Positions 1 through 8,688 of a stretch of DNA of 64,000 bases are shown here, in pieces. The position numbers and the translations under genes were made by a program. A model generated the notes under the pieces. The model was not told the DNA's origin and did not search any database. It worked only from the letters and a program-made list of their open reading frames with translations. Position 1 is the stretch's first letter. The number at the start of each line of letters is the position of its first letter. The stretch is from Solibacillus merdavium (GTDB lineage Bacteria > Bacillota > Bacilli > Bacillales_A > Planococcaceae): the NCBI RefSeq assembly GCF_014836935.1, contig NZ_JACSPW010000005.1, positions 1 to 64,000 of the forward strand, read 5' to 3'.

Positions 1-84
1 ATATACATTTCGAAAAAAATTTTTTGGCACTCAAAAATGGCGTGAGCCATTGATATATCAACATTTATAGAGGGAGGTGTTAAA

Positions 85-735
85 TTGATCTATTTAGTCA
101 TGTTGGTTGGATTGTTTTTAGGTATTATATTTTTTGCGTTTGTTTTTATTGCTTCAAAAAGGAGCGGCAAATATTATTTAGCACCAGTCATCACTTTTCT
201 TTTTTCGGGAATGATTGTGGCATACAGCCTATTCTTGGTTGGAGGATTCGAAGGAATGGGTTATTTATTTTTAGCAGTAGGATTTCTTGTAGTTAGTATT
301 GCAGGAACATTGCTGTTACCGTTATTAATCCCGAAGATTAAATCAAAATCTCTTAATAGAAAAGATAAAATTAGTTTGTTCCTTTTACCTATCCTATTTT
401 TTGCAACAATCGGGATAGCCATATTTTCAGAAGATGGCTATTGGATTATTGAACAGGCAAGCGCTGCTCCTGTAGACAAAGAAGGTTACCGAATTTCCAC
501 TATCTCTGAAGGAAGCAAAGCAATCACTTTACAATTAGGGGGAAAATACCTCGGAAAAGAAATTGAAGTGGAAAATGTAAGTAAACGAGGGGCGACAGAA
601 ATAATTTTGAAATTTGTAGATGGAGGGGATGATGATAAAGTTCCTTTTATACAGATAGGACTATATGAAATAAACGAACCATTGAAAGTACAAACAACGG
701 ATGGCGATATTTTTGAATCAATAGGGAGTCCTTGA
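85..735 (+). CDS. hypothetical membrane protein
   Basis: This 216-residue protein starts at a TTG codon behind a very good ribosome binding site (AGGGAGGTG, 71-79). The first half has about four hydrophobic segments (roughly residues 1-23, 33-55, 58-82 and 95-113). The second half, from about residue 125, is a soluble beta-rich domain that would lie outside or inside the membrane depending on topology. I recognise no family. It stands alone, with a hairpin terminator about 100 bases downstream. The coding call is solid because of the length, RBS and codon use. The function is unknown. Confidence 0.75.
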   Translation: MIYLVMLVGLFLGIIFFAFVFIASKRSGKYYLAPVITFLFSGMIVAYSLFLVGGFEGMGYLFLAVGFLVVSIAGTLLLPLLIPKIKSKSLNRKDKISLFLLPILFFATIGIAIFSEDGYWIIEQASAAPVDKEGYRISTISEGSKAITLQLGGKYLGKEIEVENVSKRGATEIILKFVDGGDDDKVPFIQIGLYEINEPLKVQTTDGDIFESIGSP

Positions 736-837
736 AAATAAAGTTTTCCAATATAGAATAGAATCTATGGTATATAGTAGTAAGTTAAAGAGTAAGCCAA
801 CCCAAATAATGGTGCTTAATGTACGCCAGGATGATAG

Positions 838-887
838 AGTAAAAGGACTTGTATGTAGCGTTATGCACGAGTCCTTTTACTTTTTTT
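838..887 (+). terminator. intrinsic terminator
   Basis: A 12-bp stem (838-849 with 870-881) is followed by a run of T on the + strand. It would end the transcript of the membrane-protein gene upstream. It overlaps the 3' end of the opposite-strand gene at 861-1097. Confidence 0.75.
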
Positions 888-1097
888 AGTGTTCATAATA
901 CTAGTGATAATCGAGAAAATCGTAAAAATAATCACCCAAAAGAAGAATGTTTCACCAAATGTTGTAAACGTAAGTATTGTTAATACGCTAAATACTATTA
1001 ATGGAGCGATGAACCATTTTTTAAATAACAAATAACTTATTGATGAAACAGTATATATGATAATAGGTAAAATTAAAAATACTAATAGAAATTCCAT
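861..1097 (-). CDS. small membrane protein, DUF2651-like
   Basis: This 78-residue protein consists almost entirely of three hydrophobic segments (about residues 2-24, 29-48 and 50-67) followed by a short basic tail. A GGAGG ribosome binding site precedes the ATG. Size, topology and the LLFKKW motif between the first two helices resemble the DUF2651 (YbeF-like) small membrane proteins of Bacillus, which have no known function. The family call is from memory of its general appearance. The last codons lie inside the convergent terminator hairpin. Confidence 0.65.
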   Translation of the reverse strand: MEFLLVFLILPIIIYTVSSISYLLFKKWFIAPLIVFSVLTILTFTTFGETFFFWVIIFTIFSIITSIMNTKKSKRTRA

Positions 1098-1414
1098 ACT
1101 ATCCTCCTAAAACATCAGCTTTTGATAAAACTATGTTAATACTTTTTCGCGTTAAAATTGTAACATAGGAAGTTAATGGTTTATATAGATGTATACTTTT
1201 AATGAAAAAATTAACAGTATACAAAGGACAAATTGATCGAATGAAAGCTTTACTCTTTTTTTGTTGAATAGTATCAAATTTTGATAGGAAACATTCAGTG
1301 TATCGAGTAACAGAAAAATCGCTGAATTTTCATACTATCTCGAATAGGGTATTTATGGTAACATGTAACTGAATCTTTCAAGTTAGAAAATAAAAGGAAG
1401 TGTAATAATCACAT
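1098..1414. other. intergenic region, AT-rich
   Basis: This spacer separates the divergent small membrane protein and wall-hydrolase genes. It should hold the promoters for both. No hexamer pair stood out clearly, and I see no small ORF with a ribosome binding site. Confidence 0.4.
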
Positions 1415-2935
1415 ATGAAAAAGATATTGAAACCATTGATTAGTGTTGTTGCAATTGGTGCACTCTCCCTATCTATCAATATAAATCAAAATGTATTTGC
1501 GGATACATGTGAGTATGATACATCATCAAAGGTAAACCCAGACTATTCCACAATGAACTGTTTGTTAACCGAAACAGCACTGAGATATAATGTGCCTCCT
1601 GAAATTGTGAAGGCGGTAGCGGAAGGTGAAAGTGGAAATTGGCGACATTTTGATCAGAATGGCAAAGCGATTGTGACGGCTGATAATGGAATTGGTCTTA
1701 TGCAAATTACCAATCAAGCGCGCTACGATCAAGAGAAGCTAAAAAGTGATCTTGTCTATAATATTCAGGCTGGCGTAGAGACGCTGGATAAAATGTTTAA
1801 TCGCAAGGATTTGCCTAGCATCAACGGTGGGGAAAGAGATGTATTGGAACATTGGTATTTCGCTATCATGGCTTATAACGGGACTAAGCCAGTAAATAGT
1901 CCAATTGTACAAGCAACTGGTGAAAGAAATGTTAATGCCTATCAAGAAAAAATTCTTGGAATTGTTAAGAAATCAGAATTAATAAACTTAAAGGAACTGC
2001 CATTTAAACGCGAACATTTCCAATATGACTCTAACAGCAAGGAAAATATTAAATTTTCAGCTCTGAATTATAAATTTGATTTACCATTAACTGAATCAAA
2101 GTATTTTTTTAAAACGAATCAAAAAGTAAGTGCAACAGCTAATCCAAAATTTAGGTCAACACCTACTACGAATAATGATAATATTAAGGGTACTTTAAAT
2201 AAAGGCGAAATGGTTACCATTACTGGTCCATTTGTATATGATGAAGTTTCAACGAAGAAAAACCATTTTGTTTGGTATCCAGTAAAAAGAAGTGACGGGT
2301 CAGAGGGGTATGTAGCTTCAAGTTATTTAGAGTACCCGGAAATGACAACATTACCAATACCGTCTCCAGCAGAGGTAACAAAACCGGACTACGCTGCTTA
2401 TACTAAAAAGTATGCTGATTTCAACCCTACAGCCTGGTGGAAAGATGATATGATTTGGGCAATCGATCGAGGCTTAATTAAAGGATACAATGATGAATGG
2501 AACGCAAAAACTAAGAAATACGAAACCCAGCTACAACCGAACAGACATTTAACGGAAGCTCACTTCTTAACAATCTTCTTCCGTTATGCTCAAAAAGATG
2601 AATTAGCAAATGTAAAAGGCACTTCGTCTTGGAGCAGAAGTGGTATATACAACATGGCGGAAAAATACAAAATGCCTGTACTGGCAAATGAAAAGTCCAA
2701 AGAATCTAGAGCTCAAGCTGAGAATGGCATTAAACGTGGTAAATTAGCGCAATTGATCGTATCATACCATTTAGGTAAACAAGTAAGTGAAAACGAAGCT
2801 ATTCAATTTTTCATAGATAATGGAATTACTACTGCTACATCAATCGTTGAATATAAGCCTAACCAAATTTTAACTCGTGCTCATATATCAGCGTTTATTC
2901 AAAGATATGAATCATTCGAATTAAAGCAAAAATAA
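1415..2935 (+). CDS. secreted SLT-type lytic transglycosylase with SH3b and SLH domains
   Basis: This 506-residue exported protein probably cleaves peptidoglycan. A signal peptide ends near residue 29 (VFA-DT). A goose-lysozyme/SLT fold follows: residues 60-80 carry GESGNW, with Glu72 the likely catalytic acid, then GIGLMQIT at about 92-99 and AYNGT near 155. A bacterial SH3-like domain covers about 235-315. The C-terminal part (about 330-500) resembles S-layer-homology modules (ADFNPTAWWKDDMIWAIDRG), which would anchor the enzyme to wall polymer. It stands alone and ends in a terminator. Fusing a hydrolase to SLH modules suits a cell with an S-layer. The substrate bond is inferred from the family only. 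Confidence 0.8.
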   Translation: MKKILKPLISVVAIGALSLSININQNVFADTCEYDTSSKVNPDYSTMNCLLTETALRYNVPPEIVKAVAEGESGNWRHFDQNGKAIVTADNGIGLMQITNQARYDQEKLKSDLVYNIQAGVETLDKMFNRKDLPSINGGERDVLEHWYFAIMAYNGTKPVNSPIVQATGERNVNAYQEKILGIVKKSELINLKELPFKREHFQYDSNSKENIKFSALNYKFDLPLTESKYFFKTNQKVSATANPKFRSTPTTNNDNIKGTLNKGEMVTITGPFVYDEVSTKKNHFVWYPVKRSDGSEGYVASSYLEYPEMTTLPIPSPAEVTKPDYAAYTKKYADFNPTAWWKDDMIWAIDRGLIKGYNDEWNAKTKKYETQLQPNRHLTEAHFLTIFFRYAQKDELANVKGTSSWSRSGIYNMAEKYKMPVLANEKSKESRAQAENGIKRGKLAQLIVSYHLGKQVSENEAIQFFIDNGITTATSIVEYKPNQILTRAHISAFIQRYESFELKQK

Positions 2936-2944
2936 TTGAACTAA

Positions 2945-2974
2945 AAAAACGGTTGCGTTCTTGCAATCGTTTTT
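2945..2974 (+). terminator. intrinsic terminator
   Basis: The stem ACGGTTGC/GCAATCGT (2949-2956 with 2963-2970) has flanking A and T runs. It ends the wall-hydrolase transcript. Confidence 0.75.
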
Positions 2975-3022
2975 CTAATTTTACGGCGGAGGAAATGCAT
3001 TAGAAAGAGGAGGATAGGTTGC

Positions 3023-3385
3023 ATGGAACCAAAATGGCTATACAGATTAGAGAGTACCATTCCAACGCTAGGGCTTTGGTATAACGAAAAAGGGGACTTC
3101 GTTTTAACCCTCGCCGAAATTGAAAACTGTAAAACGAAAGATCTGCCAATGGGGTTTGACGAAAGATATAAACAAGGTGGTAAAGACTGGTTTAGTAGTT
3201 GTTCCAATATTGAAGATTTAACGCATTGGTATTCAATTGAAAATGCGAAAGATTTAATTAAGAAAGGCTTTAGGTTTTCGAAATATCTTGCTACTGATTA
3301 CGTTGAATACGACAAAGAAACCGTTTTTTTAAAAGAGACTTGTTTGGAGAGAGTTACACTAAAGATTGAAGAAATTTTTAAATGA
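3023..3385 (+). CDS. hypothetical protein
   Basis: This soluble, charged protein of 120 residues has no signal peptide or membrane segment. The ATG follows a GAGGAGG-type ribosome binding site. I do not recognise the family. It lies 27 bases upstream of an Imm49-like gene on the same strand with no terminator between, so the two are probably co-transcribed. Polymorphic-toxin immunity genes often occur in such short runs of small soluble proteins, but that link is contextual only. Confidence 0.65.
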   Translation: MEPKWLYRLESTIPTLGLWYNEKGDFVLTLAEIENCKTKDLPMGFDERYKQGGKDWFSSCSNIEDLTHWYSIENAKDLIKKGFRFSKYLATDYVEYDKETVFLKETCLERVTLKIEEIFK

Positions 3386-3412
3386 GAAAGTTTGGAATCG
3401 GGGTTGTGAAAA

Positions 3413-4348
3413 ATGGATATGGATAATACTCAATACATTGAGCAGTGTATGATAAATTATGAAAAGATTATAAATAAAACAAAAGTAGCAACTAAAGAAA
3501 ATAACGAAGTATTAGCAAAGCTTATCAAATCAATGTCATATGGACTCATCAAAACCAATTACGATAATTGGCTGGAAGAGTGCTTATTACAGGAAGACTG
3601 GCAAAAATTGAATGATTTAATTTTCCAGCAAATGCGTTATCAATTACTTCCGGGATCCAGTGGAGGGTACGACCATTGCCGAAACACTTTACATATTTTA
3701 GAGGCATTCGCTTGCGGGGACAATGAGGTAATGGAGCGCATTCTTCCAAATGAGCTGGGTTTAACTAAAAATGGTTACCCGTTTTATGTTGTGATAAGCA
3801 ATCTCTTAATGGCAATGTGGTATAAAGATGAAACACTAATGAAAAAAGCCCTTGATGCTGCAGAAAAATTTGTTGGTACAAAGAAACCGCAATGGGAGCG
3901 TTCGGGAGCTGCATTTCTCATTGCTTTACAAGATGAAGATGTAGAAGCAATGGGAAAACATTTACAAGATTTCTGTTCGGGATATATGCGCGCAGATTTT
4001 AATAAGGCGATAAAACGGTTATGTGTACCTGCACATGGTCTTTATTGTTTGGCAAAAAACATATTGCCCTTAGAGCTATTTCAACAGATTAAAATGCCGG
4101 AACACAAGAACTTTTCTCAAGAATTCGCTAAGTGGAGAAATGATAATCCGCACCCTAGCTTAAATATATATTTTGAATATCCATCTCCTTTGGAAATCCT
4201 TAATCAAATAATTATGGCACCAGTAGCTAAAAGCATTATTTCCCAACCTTATCTTCAGAACGATAATCCACATCATTCACCGCAATTAAAGAAAAAATGG
4301 TTTCTTGATGAAGAGGCAATGTTAATGGCCTTTGTTGAAAATATGTAA
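3413..4348 (+). CDS. Imm49-like immunity-family protein (tentative)
   Basis: This 311-residue protein is soluble and appears all-helical. A central stretch (about residues 95-215) has the pattern I associate with Imm49 proteins: a helix ending in KPQWERSGAAFLIAL, then an acidic helix and a short block containing LCVPAHGLYCLA. Imm49 proteins are predicted immunity factors of polymorphic toxin systems. No toxin gene, Rhs repeat or WXG protein is visible nearby, so if the family is right this is an orphan immunity gene. An alternative is a helical-repeat protein of unknown role. A terminator follows. Confidence 0.5.
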   Translation: MDMDNTQYIEQCMINYEKIINKTKVATKENNEVLAKLIKSMSYGLIKTNYDNWLEECLLQEDWQKLNDLIFQQMRYQLLPGSSGGYDHCRNTLHILEAFACGDNEVMERILPNELGLTKNGYPFYVVISNLLMAMWYKDETLMKKALDAAEKFVGTKKPQWERSGAAFLIALQDEDVEAMGKHLQDFCSGYMRADFNKAIKRLCVPAHGLYCLAKNILPLELFQQIKMPEHKNFSQEFAKWRNDNPHPSLNIYFEYPSPLEILNQIIMAPVAKSIISQPYLQNDNPHHSPQLKKKWFLDEEAMLMAFVENM

Positions 4349-4398
4349 TCTTATTATTTAGATTCACATGTGTTGATCAATTAAATCCTTCCTGTAAA

Positions 4399-4440
4399 AA
4401 AAAGGCAATCTCAGTATTAAAACTGAGGTTGCCTTTTATT
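4399..4440 (+). terminator. intrinsic terminator
   Basis: The 14-bp stem containing GGCAATCTCAGT pairs with ACTGAGGTTGCC across a short loop, followed by TTTTATT. Confidence 0.85.
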
Positions 4441-4635
4441 AATATATTGCATAAGTGATAAATAATATTAAATTTAGGTAAGTCTCGTTGATAATCAAAG
4501 TACTGATTACCAACGTTACATATATCTTTTACGCAATTTATTATGTTTTTTCTGCTACGCTATTAAAATTATATGAGTATAAAAATTATATTGGGGTAGA
4601 AGTATAGAAAATATTTAATTGAAAGAGGCGTTAAC

Positions 4636-5184
4636 ATGCAAGAAATACTTCTAATTTTGGCAATACAACTTGTTTATGTACCATTAATGACATTGCGAAC
4701 GATTTTCCTAGTAAAAAATATGAGACTTCTAGCTTCAATTTTTGGGGTTTTAGAAGTGCTAATTAATGTATTTGCTTTATCCATCATCTTCAGTGGTGAT
4801 CAAAACTTCATAGCGATGCTTGTCTATGCACTCGGTTTTGGACTTGGGATACCATTAGGAACAATGATTGAAGGTAAGCTGGCAGTTGGTTATGTTTCTG
4901 TTACGATTAATACGCAAGAAAAAAATCAGGAATTGATCGACATGTTAAGAGATAATGGATTTGCTATTACGACATATATTAGTCAAGGGCGTGACAGCGA
5001 CCGATTTAAATACGAAATTTTGGCAAAACGAAATCGTGAAAAAGAACTGTTCAATCTTGTAGAATCAATTGAACCGAAAGCATTTATTATTTCGTATGAA
5101 CCTAAATCATTTAGAGGCGGCTTCCTAGTCGACCGAATGCGCAATAAAAAGTTTAAACTAAAAAAGAAGACAGGAGAAAATTGA
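4636..5184 (+). CDS. yebE: UPF0316 family membrane protein (DUF5698/DUF2179), YebE-like
   Basis: This 182-residue protein has three N-terminal membrane helices (about residues 4-22, 29-52 and 57-80), with the family's TLRTIFLVKNMR and GIPLGTMIEGKLAVGYV blocks. A cytoplasmic DUF2179 domain follows, roughly residues 85-160. Arrangement and length match Bacillus YebE/UPF0316. The molecular role of the family is not established. DUF2179 domains are thought to sense a small ligand in related proteins. The ATG follows GAAAGAGGCG. Monocistronic, with terminators on both sides. Confidence 0.88.
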   Translation: MQEILLILAIQLVYVPLMTLRTIFLVKNMRLLASIFGVLEVLINVFALSIIFSGDQNFIAMLVYALGFGLGIPLGTMIEGKLAVGYVSVTINTQEKNQELIDMLRDNGFAITTYISQGRDSDRFKYEILAKRNREKELFNLVESIEPKAFIISYEPKSFRGGFLVDRMRNKKFKLKKKTGEN

Positions 5185-5290
5185 TTTTCTATTGTGTCTT
5201 GAATCGCTAAAATTCAGCAAAAAAATAATAATAAATTCAGGATAGTTGGCAATACTAGTTATTGATGGTCGGTTAGCCATCGAATGATTT

Positions 5291-5326
5291 CGGCGCAGAA
5301 GGTTTCATCCTTCGCGCCTTTTTTAT
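5291..5326 (+). terminator. intrinsic terminator
   Basis: The stem GGCGC-GAAGG pairs with CCTTCGCGCC and has one bulged base. It is followed by TTTTTT and ends the yebE-like transcript. Confidence 0.85.
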
Positions 5327-5409
5327 GTTTATACATTATCGCATTTTTTTGAAATTGATGTTATGGAAATCCCCTTTTCTTCAAATAATGAATGAAAAGG
5401 GGTGATAAG

Positions 5410-5871
5410 ATGAGTAAAGAAGTTGGGAAGATTTTTGTACAGAGATTGATGAATAATAGTGATCCATTATCAAACATCGTTACAGTGCACCTTTTTTGTG
5501 AAAATGCGATAAATAGTTTAATTAAGGCTAAAGCTTTTGGCGTCGAGGATTTCTCGAAAAAGAATAAGGGGGAAACATATATCCCTATTCTTGATTCCAA
5601 TTATTCAACGAAATTGTATTTTGTCTATTCGATGGGTTTAATCGAACAAAAATTATATGAAAATTTAAGACTGCTTAACCATTGGAGAAATAAAGCTGCC
5701 CATAATATCCATGAAGACTTAAAAAAATTACCTATCAATTTTCATATTTATAATGAAAACCATTCGATAACAGCAGGGGCCGATGAAAATGAAATCGTTT
5801 TAGGTGTTGCCTTTGCAACTTATGTTGAATTACATAAGTTTATCGAAGAACAATATGAAATAAAAATTTGA
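5410..5871 (+). CDS. HEPN-like protein (RNKAAH motif)
   Basis: This helical, soluble protein of 153 residues carries the motif NHWRNKAAHN near residue 100. It fits the R-x4-H signature of HEPN and DUF4145-type domains. HEPN proteins include RNases of toxin-antitoxin and defence systems, but many members are not nucleases. I chose the ATG at 5410, seven bases after AAAAGGGGTG. The upstream ATG at 5392 would overlap that ribosome binding site. No nucleotidyltransferase partner (MNT type) lies beside it, so an antitoxin pairing is not supported. Flanked by terminators on both sides. Confidence 0.6.
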   Translation: MSKEVGKIFVQRLMNNSDPLSNIVTVHLFCENAINSLIKAKAFGVEDFSKKNKGETYIPILDSNYSTKLYFVYSMGLIEQKLYENLRLLNHWRNKAAHNIHEDLKKLPINFHIYNENHSITAGADENEIVLGVAFATYVELHKFIEEQYEIKI

Positions 5872-5900
5872 AACAAGTCGTTAAGCTTCGATATCAACAC

Positions 5901-5937
5901 AAAGAGAGTTGGGGATGGACATTTCCAACTCTTTAAT
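5901..5937 (+). terminator. intrinsic terminator
   Basis: The stem AGAGTTGG (5905-5912) pairs with CCAACTCT (5925-5932), followed by TTAATT. It lies about 30 bases after the HEPN-like gene. The T-run is modest. Confidence 0.6.
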
Positions 5938-6100
5938 TATGACATTTAATTGATATTTACCCAATCGTATTCGGTTCTTATTTCACATTTTTGTAATTAA
6001 ATGATGGTCAAATGTACCGAATATCCATAATATCCGCTAAAAATGTTTAAATAAGGGTAAATACTGTAAGTAGTTTATTTTTTTAAAGGGGATGGACAAT

Positions 6101-6949
6101 TTGAAAAAGAGATATTTTTTGGCTATGAGTACACTATCAATTGCAGTGGTGGCAGGTTGTGGAGATACAGCGGAACCAGTAGAAGGAACTAAAGATGAAG
6201 CAAGCTTAACTTTGCAGCAAGTATATGAAAAAGCAATGGAACGCCAGCAAAATTTAAAAAGTGTCCATGCTGAAACAACGATGGACCAAGTAACGAATTT
6301 AAAGATGGACAGCGAAACAATGCAACTGACAAGTTCATCTAATTTAGCAATGGACATCGAACAAAACCCTATGGCAATGTATACAAAAGGTACTATTGAT
6401 ATGGATATGGGTGGCGAAAAATTCGAAATGCCAATGGAGATGTACATGACTGAGGAAGATGGCTTTTACATGTTGAATGGCGAAACAAATGAATGGATTA
6501 AGCTGCCGGATGAACAATATGAACAAATCATGGCACAGGCTGGGGCACAGGCAAATTCAACAGAACAATTAGAACAATTACAGCAATTCATAGATGAGTT
6601 TACATTTGAACAAGATGATGAAAATTACTTATTAACCTTAAATATTCAGGGGGATGAGTTTAAACAATTTATTCTATCTCAAATGGGTGCAAGTTTAGGT
6701 GAATCCATGGACATGTCAGGTGATATTTTAGAGAACATGAAGTTTGAAGATTCCCAGTATAATATAGTAGTTGCAAAAGATACATTTGATACGAAGGAAA
6801 TCGATCTAGACTTAAAGATTATTACTAATATAGAAGGTCAGGAAACAACGATCGAAAGTGATGTTAATGTTATTTACTCGAAGTTTGATGAGGTAGATAC
6901 AATCAAAATCCCGGATGAAGTATTAAAAGAAGCGACAATAGCTGAATAA
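6101..6949 (+). CDS. DUF6612-like lipoprotein
   Basis: This lipoprotein is 282 residues long. Its signal peptide ends in the lipobox VVAGC (Cys near residue 20). The mature part begins with a coiled, Gln-rich helix (LTLQQVYEKAMERQQNLKS) and continues as beta-rich sequence, resembling the DUF6612/LolA-like lipoproteins of Bacillales. I chose the TTG at 6101. GGGG at 6088-6091 is nine bases upstream of it, whereas the ATG at 6092 abuts that site. The role is unknown. LolA-like folds bind hydrophobic ligands, but that is inference. Ends in a terminator. Confidence 0.78.
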   Translation: MKKRYFLAMSTLSIAVVAGCGDTAEPVEGTKDEASLTLQQVYEKAMERQQNLKSVHAETTMDQVTNLKMDSETMQLTSSSNLAMDIEQNPMAMYTKGTIDMDMGGEKFEMPMEMYMTEEDGFYMLNGETNEWIKLPDEQYEQIMAQAGAQANSTEQLEQLQQFIDEFTFEQDDENYLLTLNIQGDEFKQFILSQMGASLGESMDMSGDILENMKFEDSQYNIVVAKDTFDTKEIDLDLKIITNIEGQETTIESDVNVIYSKFDEVDTIKIPDEVLKEATIAE

Positions 6950-6956
6950 AGTGCAA

Positions 6957-6996
6957 GCAGTGGAAGCGCATTTTCGCGTTACCCACTGTTTTTTTT
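6957..6996 (+). terminator. intrinsic terminator
   Basis: CAGTGG (6958-6963) pairs with CCACTG (6983-6988) with an inner GCG/CGC stem. A run of eight T follows. Confidence 0.85.
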
Positions 6997-7116
6997 ATAT
7001 TATATAGGAAACAAAATAAAAAAATTATCGTCTGTCCTTTTCTAGTCGCCTCTAAACTGATATTATTGATATAGTGTGACATCAGTCAGTGTAAAAATGA
7101 GAGTGGTGAAATTGAA

Positions 7117-8619
7117 ATGGATGAACAAAAAAGAGATGAAGAACAAACAGAACAAAGTGAGCAGCAAGTCAAATCTGAAAAGCCTGCTGGTAAATATTTA
7201 CGTATGAAACCATTTGCTTTCATTATGCTCATTTTCCTAACAATTATATGTACTGCTGGTTTAACTATCTTTGCATTAACGTTCGGTGAGCAAAAGGTTG
7301 TGGAAGTGAAGACTGAGGAACGTCCAGAATTCAAAAAGTTATATGATGCATATGATGCTCTTCAACAAAAATATTTTGAAGACGTAAATGAAGAAGAAGT
7401 AGTATATGGTGCAATAAACGGAATGTTTGATGCATTGGGTGACCCTTATTCAGATTACATGAATAAAGAAGAGGCTAGCTCGTTTAACGAAAACCTTTCT
7501 TCAAGCTTCCAAGGTATTGGTGCAGAAATTCAAGAGAGAAATGGCTATATTATGATTGTCTCTCCAATTAAAAATACACCGGCTGAAAAAGCAGGTTTGC
7601 AACCAAAAGATATGGTGCTTGCAGTTGACGGCAAAAGTGTAAAAGGAATGAGCTCTACTGAAGCTGTACTCCTGATTCGTGGAGAAAAAGGCACAGAGGT
7701 GACATTAACAATTCAACGTGGAGAAGCGGATAGCTTTGACCTGACGCTGGTACGTGATGATATTCCTGTGGAAACCGTATATGGTGATTTGGATGAATCA
7801 GGGATTGCTCACCTTCAAATTACGTCATTTAGTGAAAACACTGCTGTAGAGCTTGAAAAACTATTGATTGAATTTGAAAAAGAAGGAATGAAGGGAATCG
7901 TTTTAGATGTTCGCCAAAATCCTGGTGGGTATTTAAAAGCAGCTATCGACATTTCGAACTTATTCGTTGAGCAAGGCAAAACAATCGTACAAATCCAAGA
8001 GCGCAATTTAGAGCCTCAAATTGTGATGGCCGATAATCGCTCTAAATATAAGCTGCCTGTAACTGTTTTAATCGATGAAGGAAGTGCCTCGGCCTCAGAA
8101 ATTTTGGCAGGAGCATTAAAAGAATCGGCAAATGCTAAAATCATCGGCTTAAAATCATTCGGTAAAGGGACAATGCAAGAAGTTATCTACATGGAAGATG
8201 GCGCTAACTTAAAATTCACAACGGGTAAATGGCTGACACCGGATGGAAACTGGATTAATGAAAAAGGTATCTCTCCTGATGTGAAAGTGGATTATCCAGA
8301 TTATGCGTCACTGCCATATATTGACCCAAATCAAACTTATGAATTAGGTACTGAGCATGTAGTGGTAGAAACAGCAAAACGTATTCTAGAAGTATTGGGT
8401 TATGACCCAGGCGAAGTGAACACTGTGTTTGATGAAACGACTGAAGCGGCATTAAAAGCGTATCAGGAAGAAAATGAGCTTGAAATTACGGGGATCTTAA
8501 CTGGGGATACAACTTATGCATTAATGGATGCCATTAGTGAAAAGCTGAAAACTGAAGATCCGCAAATTTTAAAAGCGAAAGAACTTTTAGGTGTAACGCC
8601 TGAAGCAACAACAGACTAA
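7117..8619 (+). CDS. ctpB: S41-family carboxyl-terminal processing protease CtpB/CtpA
   Basis: This 500-residue membrane-anchored serine protease has a charged N-terminus, one membrane helix (about 33-55), an extracellular PDZ domain (about 125-205), the S41 catalytic domain (about 205-400) and a C-terminal peptidoglycan-binding module (about 420-480). DEGSASASEI and SFGKGTMQ are present. Alignment by spacing to the Bacillus CtpB Ser/Lys/Gln triad gives Ser325, Lys350 and Gln354. In Bacillus, CtpB trims SpoIVFA to trigger sigma-K activation, while CtpA acts in vegetative cells. Which of the two this is cannot be decided here. The ATG follows GAGTGGTGA. Confidence 0.9.
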   Translation: MDEQKRDEEQTEQSEQQVKSEKPAGKYLRMKPFAFIMLIFLTIICTAGLTIFALTFGEQKVVEVKTEERPEFKKLYDAYDALQQKYFEDVNEEEVVYGAINGMFDALGDPYSDYMNKEEASSFNENLSSSFQGIGAEIQERNGYIMIVSPIKNTPAEKAGLQPKDMVLAVDGKSVKGMSSTEAVLLIRGEKGTEVTLTIQRGEADSFDLTLVRDDIPVETVYGDLDESGIAHLQITSFSENTAVELEKLLIEFEKEGMKGIVLDVRQNPGGYLKAAIDISNLFVEQGKTIVQIQERNLEPQIVMADNRSKYKLPVTVLIDEGSASASEILAGALKESANAKIIGLKSFGKGTMQEVIYMEDGANLKFTTGKWLTPDGNWINEKGISPDVKVDYPDYASLPYIDPNQTYELGTEHVVVETAKRILEVLGYDPGEVNTVFDETTEAALKAYQEENELEITGILTGDTTYALMDAISEKLKTEDPQILKAKELLGVTPEATTD

Positions 8620-8627
8620 TACAAAAG

Positions 8628-8669
8628 ATGGGCTAGTAAAAAGTGGAACTCACTTTATTGCTAGCCCAT
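8628..8669 (+). other. hairpin between ctpB and the COG0523 gene
   Basis: ATGGGCTAG (8628-8636) pairs with CTAGCCCAT (8661-8669). A smaller inner AAGTG/CACTT stem lies inside. No T-run follows. The next gene's ribosome binding site begins within ten bases. It may end ctpB transcripts poorly, stabilise an mRNA end, or affect translation of the next gene. Confidence 0.55.
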
Positions 8670-8688
8670 TACTATAGGAAGTGAAAAT

